Shown here in pieces: positions 53,677 to 62,137 of a DNA stretch of 64,000 nt. Where the stretch lies: contig CAYSTJ010000002.1 of assembly GCA_964434105.1 (NCBI GenBank), forward strand, positions 62,001 through 126,000, written 5' to 3'. How positions within the stretch are numbered: position 1 is the first letter of the stretch; every line of letters starts with the position of its first letter. The DNA is from CAYNST01 sp964434105. Lineage in GTDB: Bacteria; Pseudomonadota; Gammaproteobacteria; Pseudomonadales; Cellvibrionaceae. Below the pieces are notes generated by a model. That model saw only the letters and a program-made list of their open reading frames with translations, made no database searches and was not told the DNA's origin. Made by a program: the position numbers and the translations under genes.

Positions 53677-56151
53677 TTACTGGATGGGCTCAGGGATACT
53701 GCCGGTTTCCATCAACGTACTGAGTCGCTCAACGGCACCATACCCTTCGTCGAAATCGATCTTGCAGCCCTGTACCGGAAGAAAATGCTCCCAGTGGGAC
53801 CCCTGGCCTGCGCCACGGAACAGTTTGCTGACATGGCTTGGGGACGACCTGTCAGTGGTGTTGTAGGCGAAATTTTTACTGATTTTCATGCCGTTGCTCA
53901 ATGATGTCGTTTCGTCAATAATTGTCCGGGCCACGTTATGGCTGACCTGCAGCCCCTTATTGGTACGATTGGATTTTTCAACAATACGGATGGCACCTCC
54001 GCTGGAGCCTTCCCAGGGAAGCAGTGTATTGTTTTTGACGACGACGTTCCTGGTTGCGCCATTGAGATAAATCGAGTTAGGCGTGCCCACGTAGATAAAG
54101 TTTTCCTCGATAAGTATATTTTGATAACCCTGGCTTTTCGGGTCCGAGATAAATATTCCCTGCATCGTCAGGCGCACACCTTTTTTGCCGCCCACACACC
54201 GGGCTGGCCGGATTTCGTTATTGCTCGGGTCGTCATAAATGTAGTTGCCGCGAATGGTAATGTTGCTGGGATTGCTGTCCCCTGCGCCAAACATCTGTAG
54301 TGCATCGGTATGAATATAGGCACAATCGTCCCTGTCGGTGGGCGCATTGCGCGGAAGCGTATCGTACAGAACGTTATCTTCGATAAGACCATCGGCGGAA
54401 GTGCCGGTCAGGCGCAACAGGTCTTCCTCGGCGCGTGCAATATAATTCCGGGTGACCTCAAAGTCGACTACGTCGTTCAAGATGAGGGCGTGTTGGCCGC
54501 CGTCAACGTCAATAGTGTTGTTATCGATAATGACCTGGCTGGCACTCTTGAAATAGACGGTGGAGCTGAACTTTGAATTGGTATACTTCAGGTTGTGTGC
54601 ACCGTTCAAGGCGCGGATACTGCGGGCCTTTATCCTGTCGAAGTGCACATAACCGCGGTTGCTGCCGTTAATCTCGATATTGGTAAATACAGCGCCAAAA
54701 CGGTTCTCGGCGCGCAATACAACGTGGCTGTCAAACTGCTGCGCAATCTTGAGTGTGCCATAGTTGCCGTTTTTTAGAAGGATGACATCGCCCCCACGTG
54801 CGGTCTCCAGCGCACGCTCCAGTTCCACTGTATTGCGAACAGTGAAATCACCGGTAGCCGGTTGGTCGTCCGGTTCAACTTCAATAACGGGTGGCTCGGG
54901 TGCCTCGACGGGCGGCAGGTCAACCGGCTCGGGCGGCATGGCGGTGGCAAATGCTGCCTTGCCGACACCGGGGATTTTTATTTCAAGGATGCTGTTCCAG
55001 TTGTTGTCGGAATTGCCGTACCCGACGACCCGGATGGCAGACGCTGGCCCCGAAGTGACCGCAAAATTCTCGAAGCCGCGGATCAGTCCGGACGTTTTTC
55101 CGGAATATACGGTGTTCCATGCGGTGCCATCTACCGAGGTGTGTATTTCAAAAATACTTTGCCTGCTGTCACCCTTGAAAAACGCCAGATCCAGCTGGTC
55201 GAGCTCGATGGGGGCGGACAGGTCATATTGTATCCAGGGCGCATCACCGGCGGCATACTCCGCTGACCAGCGAGACTCGTCGGTGAGATGGCCGTCCAGG
55301 GTCCACTCCGGCAAATGACCGTCATTATAGCTGTCCGATACGGCGATAATATCCACCGCCGGAGGCTGCGGTTGTGGCTCTGCAATGTCAACGCCGCCGG
55401 TATCATCCGGCATATTGTCCTCATCGGTTTCCGGGTTGTTCTCCGGAATTACGGGCGTGACGACGGGGATTTCCATGTCGGGACTGACAGATACACCGGG
55501 TAACGCCACCTCGGTCAGACTGGTCCACTGGCTTTGCGAATTGCCGTGCCCGAGGATGCGCAGGTACTGAAATCGATGTGCGGTAAAATAAAAAGTTTCA
55601 GGTGCGCTGCTTTCACCAGAGGATGTCTCATCCAGAACAGTGTCCCAGGTCTCGCCGTCCATGGAGGTCTGCACGCTGAATTGCGAGTAGCGGACATCGC
55701 CCCGATAAAACGCAATATTGACGCGGTCCAATTCGACGGCCTGTGACAGGTCAAATTGAATCCAGGGTGTGTTGCCGTTATCGGTGGGCGCAGACCAGCG
55801 CGACTCGTCCGTCAGGTCGTTATCCAGTGTCCATTCGGGAATGTGTCCATCATTTTCTGATGCAGACACATGGACGATCATCACCGCGTCCGGCGGTGGA
55901 ACGGGCACAGGCACGGGCGTGGTCTCAGGCTCTGGTGTCGGCGTGCTGACCTCGTCCGGTGCAGCCACCTCTGGCGGGTTCTCGGCCGGGAGCCCGCCGC
56001 AGGCAACGAGCGACAGGGCCAGCAGGCCGGCCATAACGGTTTGGCGGGGCAACGTGGCCCGATTGATAACGGACTGATCCGCACGGTTGTTCGGGGTCTG
56101 CACTTTCCCGCGCGTGATGCCTGGCGCGGAAACACTCAACAGCTTTTTCAT
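53677..56151 (-). CDS. Secreted lipoprotein with two CBM32-type domains and a right-handed beta-helix
   Basis: 824 residues from the ATG at 56151; 56160 is an alternative start. The signal is unusually long before the lipobox LALSLVACGG. A Pro/Thr linker leads to two F5/8 type C (CBM32-like) domains of about 140 residues, each with DGHxPEWTLDxxLTDESRWS and IQxDLS and a closing WxSxxE segment. A second linker precedes a parallel beta-helix (FTVRNTVELERALETARGGD onward, about 430 to the end). The helix resembles chondroitinase-B/PL6-like and other pectate-lyase-fold enzymes. I could not fix a catalytic residue set, so a lyase, epimerase or pure binding role remains open. Confidence 0.85.
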   Translation of the reverse strand: MKKLLSVSAPGITRGKVQTPNNRADQSVINRATLPRQTVMAGLLALSLVACGGLPAENPPEVAAPDEVSTPTPEPETTPVPVPVPPPDAVMIVHVSASENDGHIPEWTLDNDLTDESRWSAPTDNGNTPWIQFDLSQAVELDRVNIAFYRGDVRYSQFSVQTSMDGETWDTVLDETSSGESSAPETFYFTAHRFQYLRILGHGNSQSQWTSLTEVALPGVSVSPDMEIPVVTPVIPENNPETDEDNMPDDTGGVDIAEPQPQPPAVDIIAVSDSYNDGHLPEWTLDGHLTDESRWSAEYAAGDAPWIQYDLSAPIELDQLDLAFFKGDSRQSIFEIHTSVDGTAWNTVYSGKTSGLIRGFENFAVTSGPASAIRVVGYGNSDNNWNSILEIKIPGVGKAAFATAMPPEPVDLPPVEAPEPPVIEVEPDDQPATGDFTVRNTVELERALETARGGDVILLKNGNYGTLKIAQQFDSHVVLRAENRFGAVFTNIEINGSNRGYVHFDRIKARSIRALNGAHNLKYTNSKFSSTVYFKSASQVIIDNNTIDVDGGQHALILNDVVDFEVTRNYIARAEEDLLRLTGTSADGLIEDNVLYDTLPRNAPTDRDDCAYIHTDALQMFGAGDSNPSNITIRGNYIYDDPSNNEIRPARCVGGKKGVRLTMQGIFISDPKSQGYQNILIEENFIYVGTPNSIYLNGATRNVVVKNNTLLPWEGSSGGAIRIVEKSNRTNKGLQVSHNVARTIIDETTSLSNGMKISKNFAYNTTDRSSPSHVSKLFRGAGQGSHWEHFLPVQGCKIDFDEGYGAVERLSTLMETGSIPEPIQ

Positions 56152-56799
56152 TGGAGACATTATCCTTTGTAAGGCAAACCACTGGCTAGTCGTCAACTTA
56201 AGCAGGGGCTTGAACCGAACGGTTTACTTACGGCTGTATATATAGTCGACTGGAGGCGAGATCGTCGCACATTCCTGATTGTTGGGTATAGATAAGGTTG
56301 TCACGTTAAACATATGAGCGTCGAATTCCGATTGAATCGCGCGCCAAAAAATCAGATTTGTGAACTGGCGTCATCAATTCGATAGATCCAGGCAGGTTTC
56401 CGTTACGGTTTTCGATGATGCGAGTGAATCACGTTGCTCGGTGAGTTGCAGGATTGCCTTTTATGCCGCCGACCGATGTCACATTAACTGCCTGTAGAAA
56501 TCTGGCCGCGTCTTGCTACATACGCGCAGGTTTTGTTCCCTCATCAGTGCTGGATGAAAGTTGATCACTTGCGATTCAGGCGGACTTCGCCTTAGCGGTT
56601 GATCTTGGTGGCGAGCCTGTTTAGAATCGCGGCCGCCGTAAAATGGCATTGAATCGGTCGTCGGAACCGGCATGTCGTACGTCATGCCGGACAGGATCAA
56701 TCAGCTTCGGGTGTAGGCTTTGGTGGCTGTGTTCCGGTGTTGAATGAATGGGACAACGGCCTTTGGCCGGTGAGTATTTAATTGAATGGAGAGTTAGAA
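56152..56799. other. 648-bp divergent spacer
   Basis: Lies between the beta-helix lipoprotein and the outer-membrane barrel gene. A TATATATA run near 56237 and a minus-strand TTGACG / TTACAA pair (56191-56196 and 56168-56173) are possible but weak promoter elements. The minus-strand open frame at 56479-56700 looks non-coding. A GGAG site serves the barrel gene at its end. Confidence 0.4.
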
Positions 56800-57486
56800 G
56801 TGTTTAAAAAAACAGCAGCAATCTTGGCATTAAGTGCAATCTCGACATCTGCCTCGGCAGGTTGGGTGGCGGGCGCGGGTTATAGCAGCCTGTCTCTTGA
56901 CGGTAATGCAACGCTGGGCGCGCTGGTTGCCAGCGCGGGTTACCGGTTTGCCATCAATGACGCGATTTCGGTGGTCCCCGAGGCACGCGTAGGCTTCGGT
57001 ATCAAAGACGACTCCGGAGTGGAACTCGACAATATATACGGTATCGGCGTGCGCGGTGAGTATGCGATGGAGTCCGGTGTGTATCTTTTCGTGGCGCCAA
57101 CACTGACCAAATCAAAAATCAGCTTTAAATTCGACGGATCCGATGTGTATGACGAATTTAATTTTGGGAACGAGGACAGCGGTGACGGTCTGGACTGGTT
57201 TGATATGGATGACTGGGATGATCCTGATGGCACTTACTATCAGAGCTTTCAGGACTGGCTAGCCGCTCAAGGCGGAAATGGAAGTTTTGTTGGCGCAGGT
57301 ACTTTGCCGAGTGCTGGTTCACAGGGCTTCGCAATGAGTGGGTCGGGCAGCGCAACGTCGGACTGGGAATTCGGTTTCGGCATTGGTGGCGGATTCCGGA
57401 TCAACGATTTCGTGGCAGCAGAACTGTCCTACGAAATGATCGACGAAGCCGATTTGCTTACCTTGCAGGCACGATTCAGCTTCTAG
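56800..57486 (+). CDS. Small outer-membrane beta-barrel protein with an Asp-rich loop
   Basis: 228 residues from the GTG at 56800, preceded by TGGAGA; an ATG at 56782 would add six residues ahead of the signal. The signal peptide ends at ISTSASAGW. The rest alternates as barrel strands (GALVASAGYRFAIND, YGIGVRGEYAMESGVYLFV) and ends with the Phe needed for BAM insertion (LQARFSF). One loop is extremely acidic (NEDSGDGLDWFDMDDWDDPD), followed by a Gly/Ser-rich stretch. OmpW/OmpA-like barrels are the nearest fold class. Function unknown. Confidence 0.8.
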   Translation: MFKKTAAILALSAISTSASAGWVAGAGYSSLSLDGNATLGALVASAGYRFAINDAISVVPEARVGFGIKDDSGVELDNIYGIGVRGEYAMESGVYLFVAPTLTKSKISFKFDGSDVYDEFNFGNEDSGDGLDWFDMDDWDDPDGTYYQSFQDWLAAQGGNGSFVGAGTLPSAGSQGFAMSGSGSATSDWEFGFGIGGGFRINDFVAAELSYEMIDEADLLTLQARFSF

Positions 57487-57679
57487 GATAATATTGCTCG
57501 CCGACCGCGGCCGCGGCCGGCGAGCCGATATCGATTTTGCACGGTTATGCCTCGCAGTTTGCAGATCTTTTTCCTTCCCCGATACCGCCAGGTGCCTAAG
57601 CCATCAGCTCACGGTTGTCTCACCGACGGCTGCCTGCCACAATAAACCGGCCCACCGTTACATCCCTCCGGGAGCCCGC

Positions 57680-57899
57680 ATGTACATTCCCGCCTTCAAT
57701 GAAGAACAGCATTTGCCGACGCTCTTTTCCCTGATAGCCCGACACCCTCTGGGGATGTGGACGACGCTGGTGAACGGTGAAATCGAGATCAACCATATTC
57801 CGTTCATGCTGAATGAAAAGCAGAGGTCCCTTTGGGACGCTGGTCGGGCATGTGGCCCGGGCCAACCCGGTCTGGCGCCAGTGTGACAAATTTTGGTGA
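57680..57899 (+). pseudogene. FMN-binding negative transcriptional regulator (PaiB-like), frameshifted remnant
   Basis: The frame from ATG 57680 reads MYIPAFNEEQHLPTLFSLIA then IEINHIPFMLNEK, closely following the N-terminus of PaiB-type FMN-binding proteins (MYIPxHFxE, then NHIPFxL). Around 57824 the similarity switches frame to GPFGTLVGHVARANPVWRQC, the next conserved PaiB segment, and meets TGA at 57897. The remaining two thirds of the family are absent. A small indel plus a 3' deletion explain this. Recognition is from memory of the family; no alignment was run. Confidence 0.75.
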
Positions 57900-58086
57900 C
57901 GACAATATTGGTTGCCCAAAGGAAAGTGATAATCGCGATCGATAGTTTTCCAGATTGACACGGTAAACGCGTCTCGAGAATGAGCGGTGCAGTGTATTTC
58001 GTTATGCTGGACGCGTTGGTAAGTGTGTTCGGCATTAACAGGCTGGTGGTAACCATTAATACACCGTTTATGGCGTTGGCCCCGTA

Positions 58087-58154
58087 TATACCGGTGGTGA
58101 TTGGCATTTCGACGGGCGTTATTGGATACCTGAATGCCAATCACCACAGGTATA
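58087..58154. repeat. 22-bp inverted repeat with 24-bp spacer
   Basis: Arms TATACCGGTGGTGATTGGCA (then TT) at 58087-58108 and 58133-58154 are complementary at 21 of 22 positions. Both arms, read outward, encode ATG CCA ATC ACC AC(C/A) GGT ATA, that is MPITTGI, on opposite strands. It could be an inverted duplication of a gene start or a remnant of a mobile element. Confidence 0.75.
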
Positions 58155-58469
58155 TTATGTATCGCGGCCACGGGCCGGTGGGTGGGGACGCTTATCAGCG
58201 CGTTAAGCGCCAGCCGGTTGCGGGCGCCGGCGATATATTCTGCCCTTGTCGCCACTCGCAGTGCCATACCTGAATTGGCCGGATTTGTGTCAATGCGCAT
58301 CCAGCTATTGCGTTACAATGGCACCCTTCGACTCATGTCGCGAGCTGAAGGGTTCGGATAGCATTGGCAGGACGACGGGAGGAATCAAGCGGTGGCGGGG
58401 CGGGTGGCAGCCTGATCGGCGACTGACCTGCGCTAAAATACGAACAGTGTCCTGAATGGGAGCATTAAC

Positions 58470-59330
58470 ATGCGCTTAGAAAATTTCGACGTCAACGAAA
58501 CCTTTCCGGCGAAAGTTGTCTCGACAACGCGGATTACGGACCAATCCACCGACGAGGTGCGGGAGCTCGTGTTGGAGATCGGTCACCACGATTTCAAATT
58601 CAAGGTCGGTCAAAGTATTGGGGTCATCGTCGATGGTCCCCACGGCGAGTTGGGCTTTCCACAGCATCTGCGATTGTACAGCATTGCCGATACGCCTCAC
58701 ACCAACGGTAATGCAAAGCCGGAAGTCCGGATCTGTGTCAAGCGCGCTAATTACATTGATGAGTGCAGCGGTGAACGCTACGAGGGTGTCGCCTCAAACT
58801 TTCTGTGTGATCTTTCCGTGGGCGAGCGCCTCACGGTCTGTGGTCCTTTTGGGTTGCCTTTTTCGCTGCCCGAAGACAAGCGCTGCGATCTGATCCTGAT
58901 TGGCATGGGAACCGGCATCGCGCCGTTCCGGGCCTTCGTCAAGCATATTCACCAGGATGTCAAGGACTGGAAAGGCAGGGTCTATCAATTTTACGGTGCA
59001 CGATCGGGCCTGGAAACGCTCTACTTGAACCGCGAGCAGGACGACTTTGCCGAGTATTGTGACGAGGAAACCTTTAACGCATTTAAGGCGCTGAGCCCGC
59101 GACCACACTGGTCCGATCCCATCGCCATGGACTATGCGCTGGAGTCACGCTCCGACGAAATATTGAAAATGCTGTTGGAAAAAAATGCCTGCATCTATGT
59201 TGCAGGGAGAGAGGAAGTCAGCGTGGCACTTGATCACCTGTTCTCATCACGCGTCGGCCCAGACAAGGCGTGGCACCATATCAAGGACGCGTTGGAAGCC
59301 GAAGAACGTTGGGTGGAATTGATTTATTAG
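58470..59330 (+). CDS. Plant-type ferredoxin-NADP reductase-like flavoprotein
   Basis: 286 residues with no ferredoxin domain attached. The FAD-binding half contains the RLYSIA motif and GVASNFLCDLSVGERL. The NADP half starts with LILIGMGTGIAPFRAFVKH and later has YVAGREEVSVALDHL. It ends with the aromatic C-terminus EERWVELIY seen in plant-type FNRs, where the terminal Tyr stacks on the flavin. It would shuttle electrons between NADPH and a ferredoxin or flavodoxin. The electron partner is not encoded nearby. A GGGAG site precedes the ATG. Monocistronic by spacing. Confidence 0.87.
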   Translation: MRLENFDVNETFPAKVVSTTRITDQSTDEVRELVLEIGHHDFKFKVGQSIGVIVDGPHGELGFPQHLRLYSIADTPHTNGNAKPEVRICVKRANYIDECSGERYEGVASNFLCDLSVGERLTVCGPFGLPFSLPEDKRCDLILIGMGTGIAPFRAFVKHIHQDVKDWKGRVYQFYGARSGLETLYLNREQDDFAEYCDEETFNAFKALSPRPHWSDPIAMDYALESRSDEILKMLLEKNACIYVAGREEVSVALDHLFSSRVGPDKAWHHIKDALEAEERWVELIY

Positions 59331-59475
59331 TCGTTGCTGAGTGTATTGCACACGGCGGACGCGCCAGAAAACACGGGACATCCGCGACGTGTTACCTTTT
59401 ATAGCTGATCGATAGGGGCATCGCACACCGGCCAGTTGATGTATCTGCGCATGATTAACGCAATAGAGAATATTA

Positions 59476-60015
59476 ATGTATACAAGAATTTTAGGCGGTA
59501 TCCTGGCTTGTTCACTCTCGGTCGCCAGCGTCGCCGCTGCGGAAGAGGTCTACTATGCTGGCGGCAGTATTGCGCTCGTGGACTACGAGATCGATACCAT
59601 TGCTGACTCGGGCTCGTTGGGTCTGGCTTACGTGAGGGCGGGCACGGAATTTCTGCCGAACTTTTCCGGCGAGCTTCGGGCGGGATACGGGATTAACGAC
59701 GACACTATCGTCGGCCTTGAGGGGAAGTCGCAGATTCGTAGCCTGTTCGGCCTGTATCTGCGGGGCGGCGTGCCGTTGACGGAAAAGCTCACACCCTACC
59801 TGGTGGTCGGCTATGCCCGCACCAAGGTCCGGCCGCTGACCAATATCACCGTGCCCGGCTCGCGTGAGGAGACGGATTCGGACGGTTCACTGGGCGTGGG
59901 GATCGACTACACGCTATCGTCGGGTTTACGGCTCAACCTGGAATACATGCAATTTCTTGATAAGGACGTGCACACGCTCTCCGGTTTTTCTGTCGGGCTA
60001 TTAAAGTATTTTTAG
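59476..60015 (+). CDS. Outer-membrane beta-barrel protein, OmpA/OmpW-like
   Basis: 179 residues. The signal peptide MYTRILGGILACSLSVASVA ends near AAAEEVY. About eight amphipathic strands follow (SLGLAYVRAGTEFL, GELRAGYGIND, LYLRGGVPLTEKLTPYLVVG, LRLNLEYMQFL), ending in the typical C-terminal Phe (GLLKYF). It is a probable eight-stranded barrel of the porin/adhesin-like class (OMP_b-brl). Function unknown. Its stop codon TAG lies within the 8-bp target duplicated by repeat copy F, so the element inserted exactly at the gene end without changing the protein. Confidence 0.85.
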   Translation: MYTRILGGILACSLSVASVAAAEEVYYAGGSIALVDYEIDTIADSGSLGLAYVRAGTEFLPNFSGELRAGYGINDDTIVGLEGKSQIRSLFGLYLRGGVPLTEKLTPYLVVGYARTKVRPLTNITVPGSREETDSDGSLGVGIDYTLSSGLRLNLEYMQFLDKDVHTLSGFSVGLLKYF

Positions 60016-60016
60016 G

Positions 60017-60209
60017 GTAACTATTCAGCATACGTCCCGGTTAGCCCGTGGCGGCATTAAGAGGTGGTCACAAACCTGTCGGGATCAGGCTTGAACGCCT
60101 GGCCAGGCGGCCCGGAGGTTGAGCGCAGCATATTTCCCTGAGTCAACTCACATTTTCGCCTGTTCTGAACATACCTTCTGAACAGGGACGACAGGCGCTG
60201 ACCAGTTAC
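60017..60209 (-). repeat. MITE-like repeat, copy F, with perfect 8-bp target duplication
   Basis: 193 bp bounded by GTAACTATTCAGC and GCTGACCAGTTAC (inverted repeats matching at 11 of 13). Both flanks are tttttagg (60009-60016 and 60210-60217), a perfect 8-bp direct repeat. The interior follows copy G: GTGGTCACAAACCTGTCGGG, a CGCCTGGCCAGGCG hairpin and a subterminal CTGAACA. Divergence from copy G is clear, so this insertion is not the newest in sequence although its duplication is intact. Confidence 0.92.
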
Positions 60210-60290
60210 TTTTTAGGTTTTTTTCCCGGTTTCGCCATCCCGCGGGCAGTGGATCCCGCTGGCGGCTTACAGGCATTGCCCGCGGGAACT

Positions 60291-60680
60291 TCAGGCGAAA
60301 ATACCCAGGGGGTGGTGAGCGCGGGCAACCGAGACGATAAAACCGTAAACCAGCATGGCGGCGAGCCACAACCCCAGCCGTGCACCCGTACTTCGGTCCC
60401 GGCGAAAAGCGGCGATGCCTAGTCCGATATACAGCACCAGCATAATGACTTTAACCGTTAGCCAGGACTGTACAAAGGGATACTGACGCAGCACGGTCAA
60501 CAGCATCATGGCTGCGATGAGTAGCGCGCTATCGATAATGTAGCTCAGATATTTGACCGGCGGCGAGCGGGGCCAGTTGGCGCCGAGCAGGAGTGCAAAA
60601 CCGCGCAGGGCAAACAGGGTGCCGCTCGCGACCACGGCGCTGATATGGATCAACCGGATTTCAGGATAGAACTCAAGCAT
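60291..60680 (-). CDS. SirB2-like membrane protein
   Basis: 129 residues from the ATG at 60680, which begins MLEFYPEIRLIHISAVVASG. Four membrane segments are visible (about 8-28, 45-65, 72-92, 105-122). RLIHISAVVASGTLFALRG and PFVQSWLTVKVIMLVLYIGLG follow the SirB2 pattern. SirB2 was named for a Salmonella regulatory phenotype; its biochemical role is unknown, and it often sits with heme or respiratory genes. It starts 25 bp after the hemN stop and is probably in the same transcript. Confidence 0.85.
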   Translation of the reverse strand: MLEFYPEIRLIHISAVVASGTLFALRGFALLLGANWPRSPPVKYLSYIIDSALLIAAMMLLTVLRQYPFVQSWLTVKVIMLVLYIGLGIAAFRRDRSTGARLGLWLAAMLVYGFIVSVARAHHPLGIFA

Positions 60681-60705
60681 CGAAATTTTCCAGCGGTCAG
60701 TCTGC

Positions 60706-62097
60706 TCAGATAATGCGCGAATAGCGAATCTGCTGGTTCGAGTGGAGATAGGCATCGAAGACCATGCAGACACGCCGGATCAGCAATCGACCGGCGTTGT
60801 TGACGCGCAGGCCGGTCGCATTCCGCTCAATTAACCCGTCCTCCACCATGGGTGTCAGTTGCGTCAGCTCCTCACCAAAGTAATCGTCGAACACAATGTC
60901 AAACTGTGCCTCCACCGTGGCAAAATCCAGTCTGAAATGGCAAATAAGCTGGTTGATGACGTACTGCCGAAGCCGGTCATCGTCGCTCAGAGTGAAGCCG
61001 CGCACGACGGGCAGTGTCCCGGCGTCAACGGTTTGCTGATACTGGTTCAGCGCCTTGGCGTTTTGCACGTAGCTGCCGCCAAATGCACTGATGGCCGAAA
61101 CGCCAAAACTCAACAGATCGCACTCGCCGTGGGTTGAATAGCCCTGGAAGTTTCGCTGCAGGCGACCTTCCTGCTGGGCTTTTACCAGACTGTCTTCCGG
61201 TCTGGCGAAATGGTCCATGCCGATGTAGACATAGCCTGCATCCTGCAACTGTTCAATCGCCATGTGCAACAGCTCCATCTTCGCCTGCGGCGAGGGAAGG
61301 TCGGCTTCGTTAATCAGCTGCTGGCTCTTGAACAAATGCGGCATATGCGCGTAGTTGAACAGTGACAGCCTGTCCGGAGACAAATCAATGACCTGATTCA
61401 GGGTGTTGCCAACGCTGGCGAGGGTTTGCAGTGGCAGTCCATAAATCAGATCCATGCTTATCGATGCGTAGGCCTGGTCGCGCAGCGCATGGACCAGTGT
61501 GCTGACATCTTCAACGCTGTTGTAGCGGTTCACAGCTTTCTGCACGGCGGGATCGAAATCCTGTACGCCCATGCTCACGCGATTGAACCCCAGCGACCGC
61601 AGATGACCCATGGTCGCCGCCGATACACGACCGGGGTGAATTTCAATGGCATATTCGCCGCTGTCATCATCCAGCAACTGGAAGTGGCGCCGTGTCGCGT
61701 CCATCAGCCAGCTCATTTCGGCATCGCTGATAAAAGTCGGCGTGCCGCCGCCCCAGTGCAACTGGGTCACCGGGCGGCTGGTATCAAACAGTGCGGCCTG
61801 CATCGCCATTTCCCGGTCGAGCTGTTCCAGATAGGGCTGAGCACGTTGCTTGTTATTCGTCACCACTTTGTTGCAGCCACAGTAAAAACACAGGGTGTCG
61901 CAAAAAGGTAAGTGGAAGTACAGCGAAAGCGGCGCATGACTCTGATTGCTGCGGTCAATGGCGGCGCGCAGATGGCCTTCGGAAAAAGCATCACTGAATT
62001 GCGGTGCCGTCGGGTACGACGTGTAGCGTGGACCGGTCAGGTCGTAACGTTTCAGCAGGTCGGCATTCCAGTGCAGGGCGTGGGAATACAGGGACAT
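60706..62097 (-). CDS. hemN: Oxygen-independent coproporphyrinogen III oxidase
   Basis: Radical SAM enzyme that decarboxylates coproporphyrinogen III to protoporphyrinogen IX without oxygen. 463 residues from the ATG at 62097 (MSLYSHALHWNADLLKRYDL); an upstream ATG at 62112 adds five residues. The cluster motif is CDTLCFYCGCNK (CX3CX2C). True HemN features are the N-terminal GPRYTSYPTA and the later MGVQDFDPAVQKAVNR, which separate it from HemW. Repeat copy G lies in its upstream region. The neighbouring NsrR-type regulator and NnrS suggest expression under low oxygen and nitrosative stress. Confidence 0.95.
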   Translation of the reverse strand: MSLYSHALHWNADLLKRYDLTGPRYTSYPTAPQFSDAFSEGHLRAAIDRSNQSHAPLSLYFHLPFCDTLCFYCGCNKVVTNNKQRAQPYLEQLDREMAMQAALFDTSRPVTQLHWGGGTPTFISDAEMSWLMDATRRHFQLLDDDSGEYAIEIHPGRVSAATMGHLRSLGFNRVSMGVQDFDPAVQKAVNRYNSVEDVSTLVHALRDQAYASISMDLIYGLPLQTLASVGNTLNQVIDLSPDRLSLFNYAHMPHLFKSQQLINEADLPSPQAKMELLHMAIEQLQDAGYVYIGMDHFARPEDSLVKAQQEGRLQRNFQGYSTHGECDLLSFGVSAISAFGGSYVQNAKALNQYQQTVDAGTLPVVRGFTLSDDDRLRQYVINQLICHFRLDFATVEAQFDIVFDDYFGEELTQLTPMVEDGLIERNATGLRVNNAGRLLIRRVCMVFDAYLHSNQQIRYSRII

Positions 62098-62137
62098 AAT
62101 AAATACTCGCATTTAAAGTTTTTAAATTCAAAATTTT

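Larger units (their letters stand above)
57487..58469. other. 983-bp region of decayed sequence
   Basis: Contains a frameshifted PaiB-like remnant (57680-57899) and a large imperfect palindrome (58087-58154). Several overlapping open frames exist on both strands but none continues a recognisable protein. The final part holds TTACAATGG at 58313, a possible -10, and GGGAG serving the next gene. The region looks like a graveyard of one or more lost genes. Confidence 0.55.

Noticed and set aside
57620..58300. 226-residue minus-strand open frame
   Set aside because: It crosses the PaiB-like remnant in antisense and the palindrome, and resembles no protein; a degraded region explains it better.
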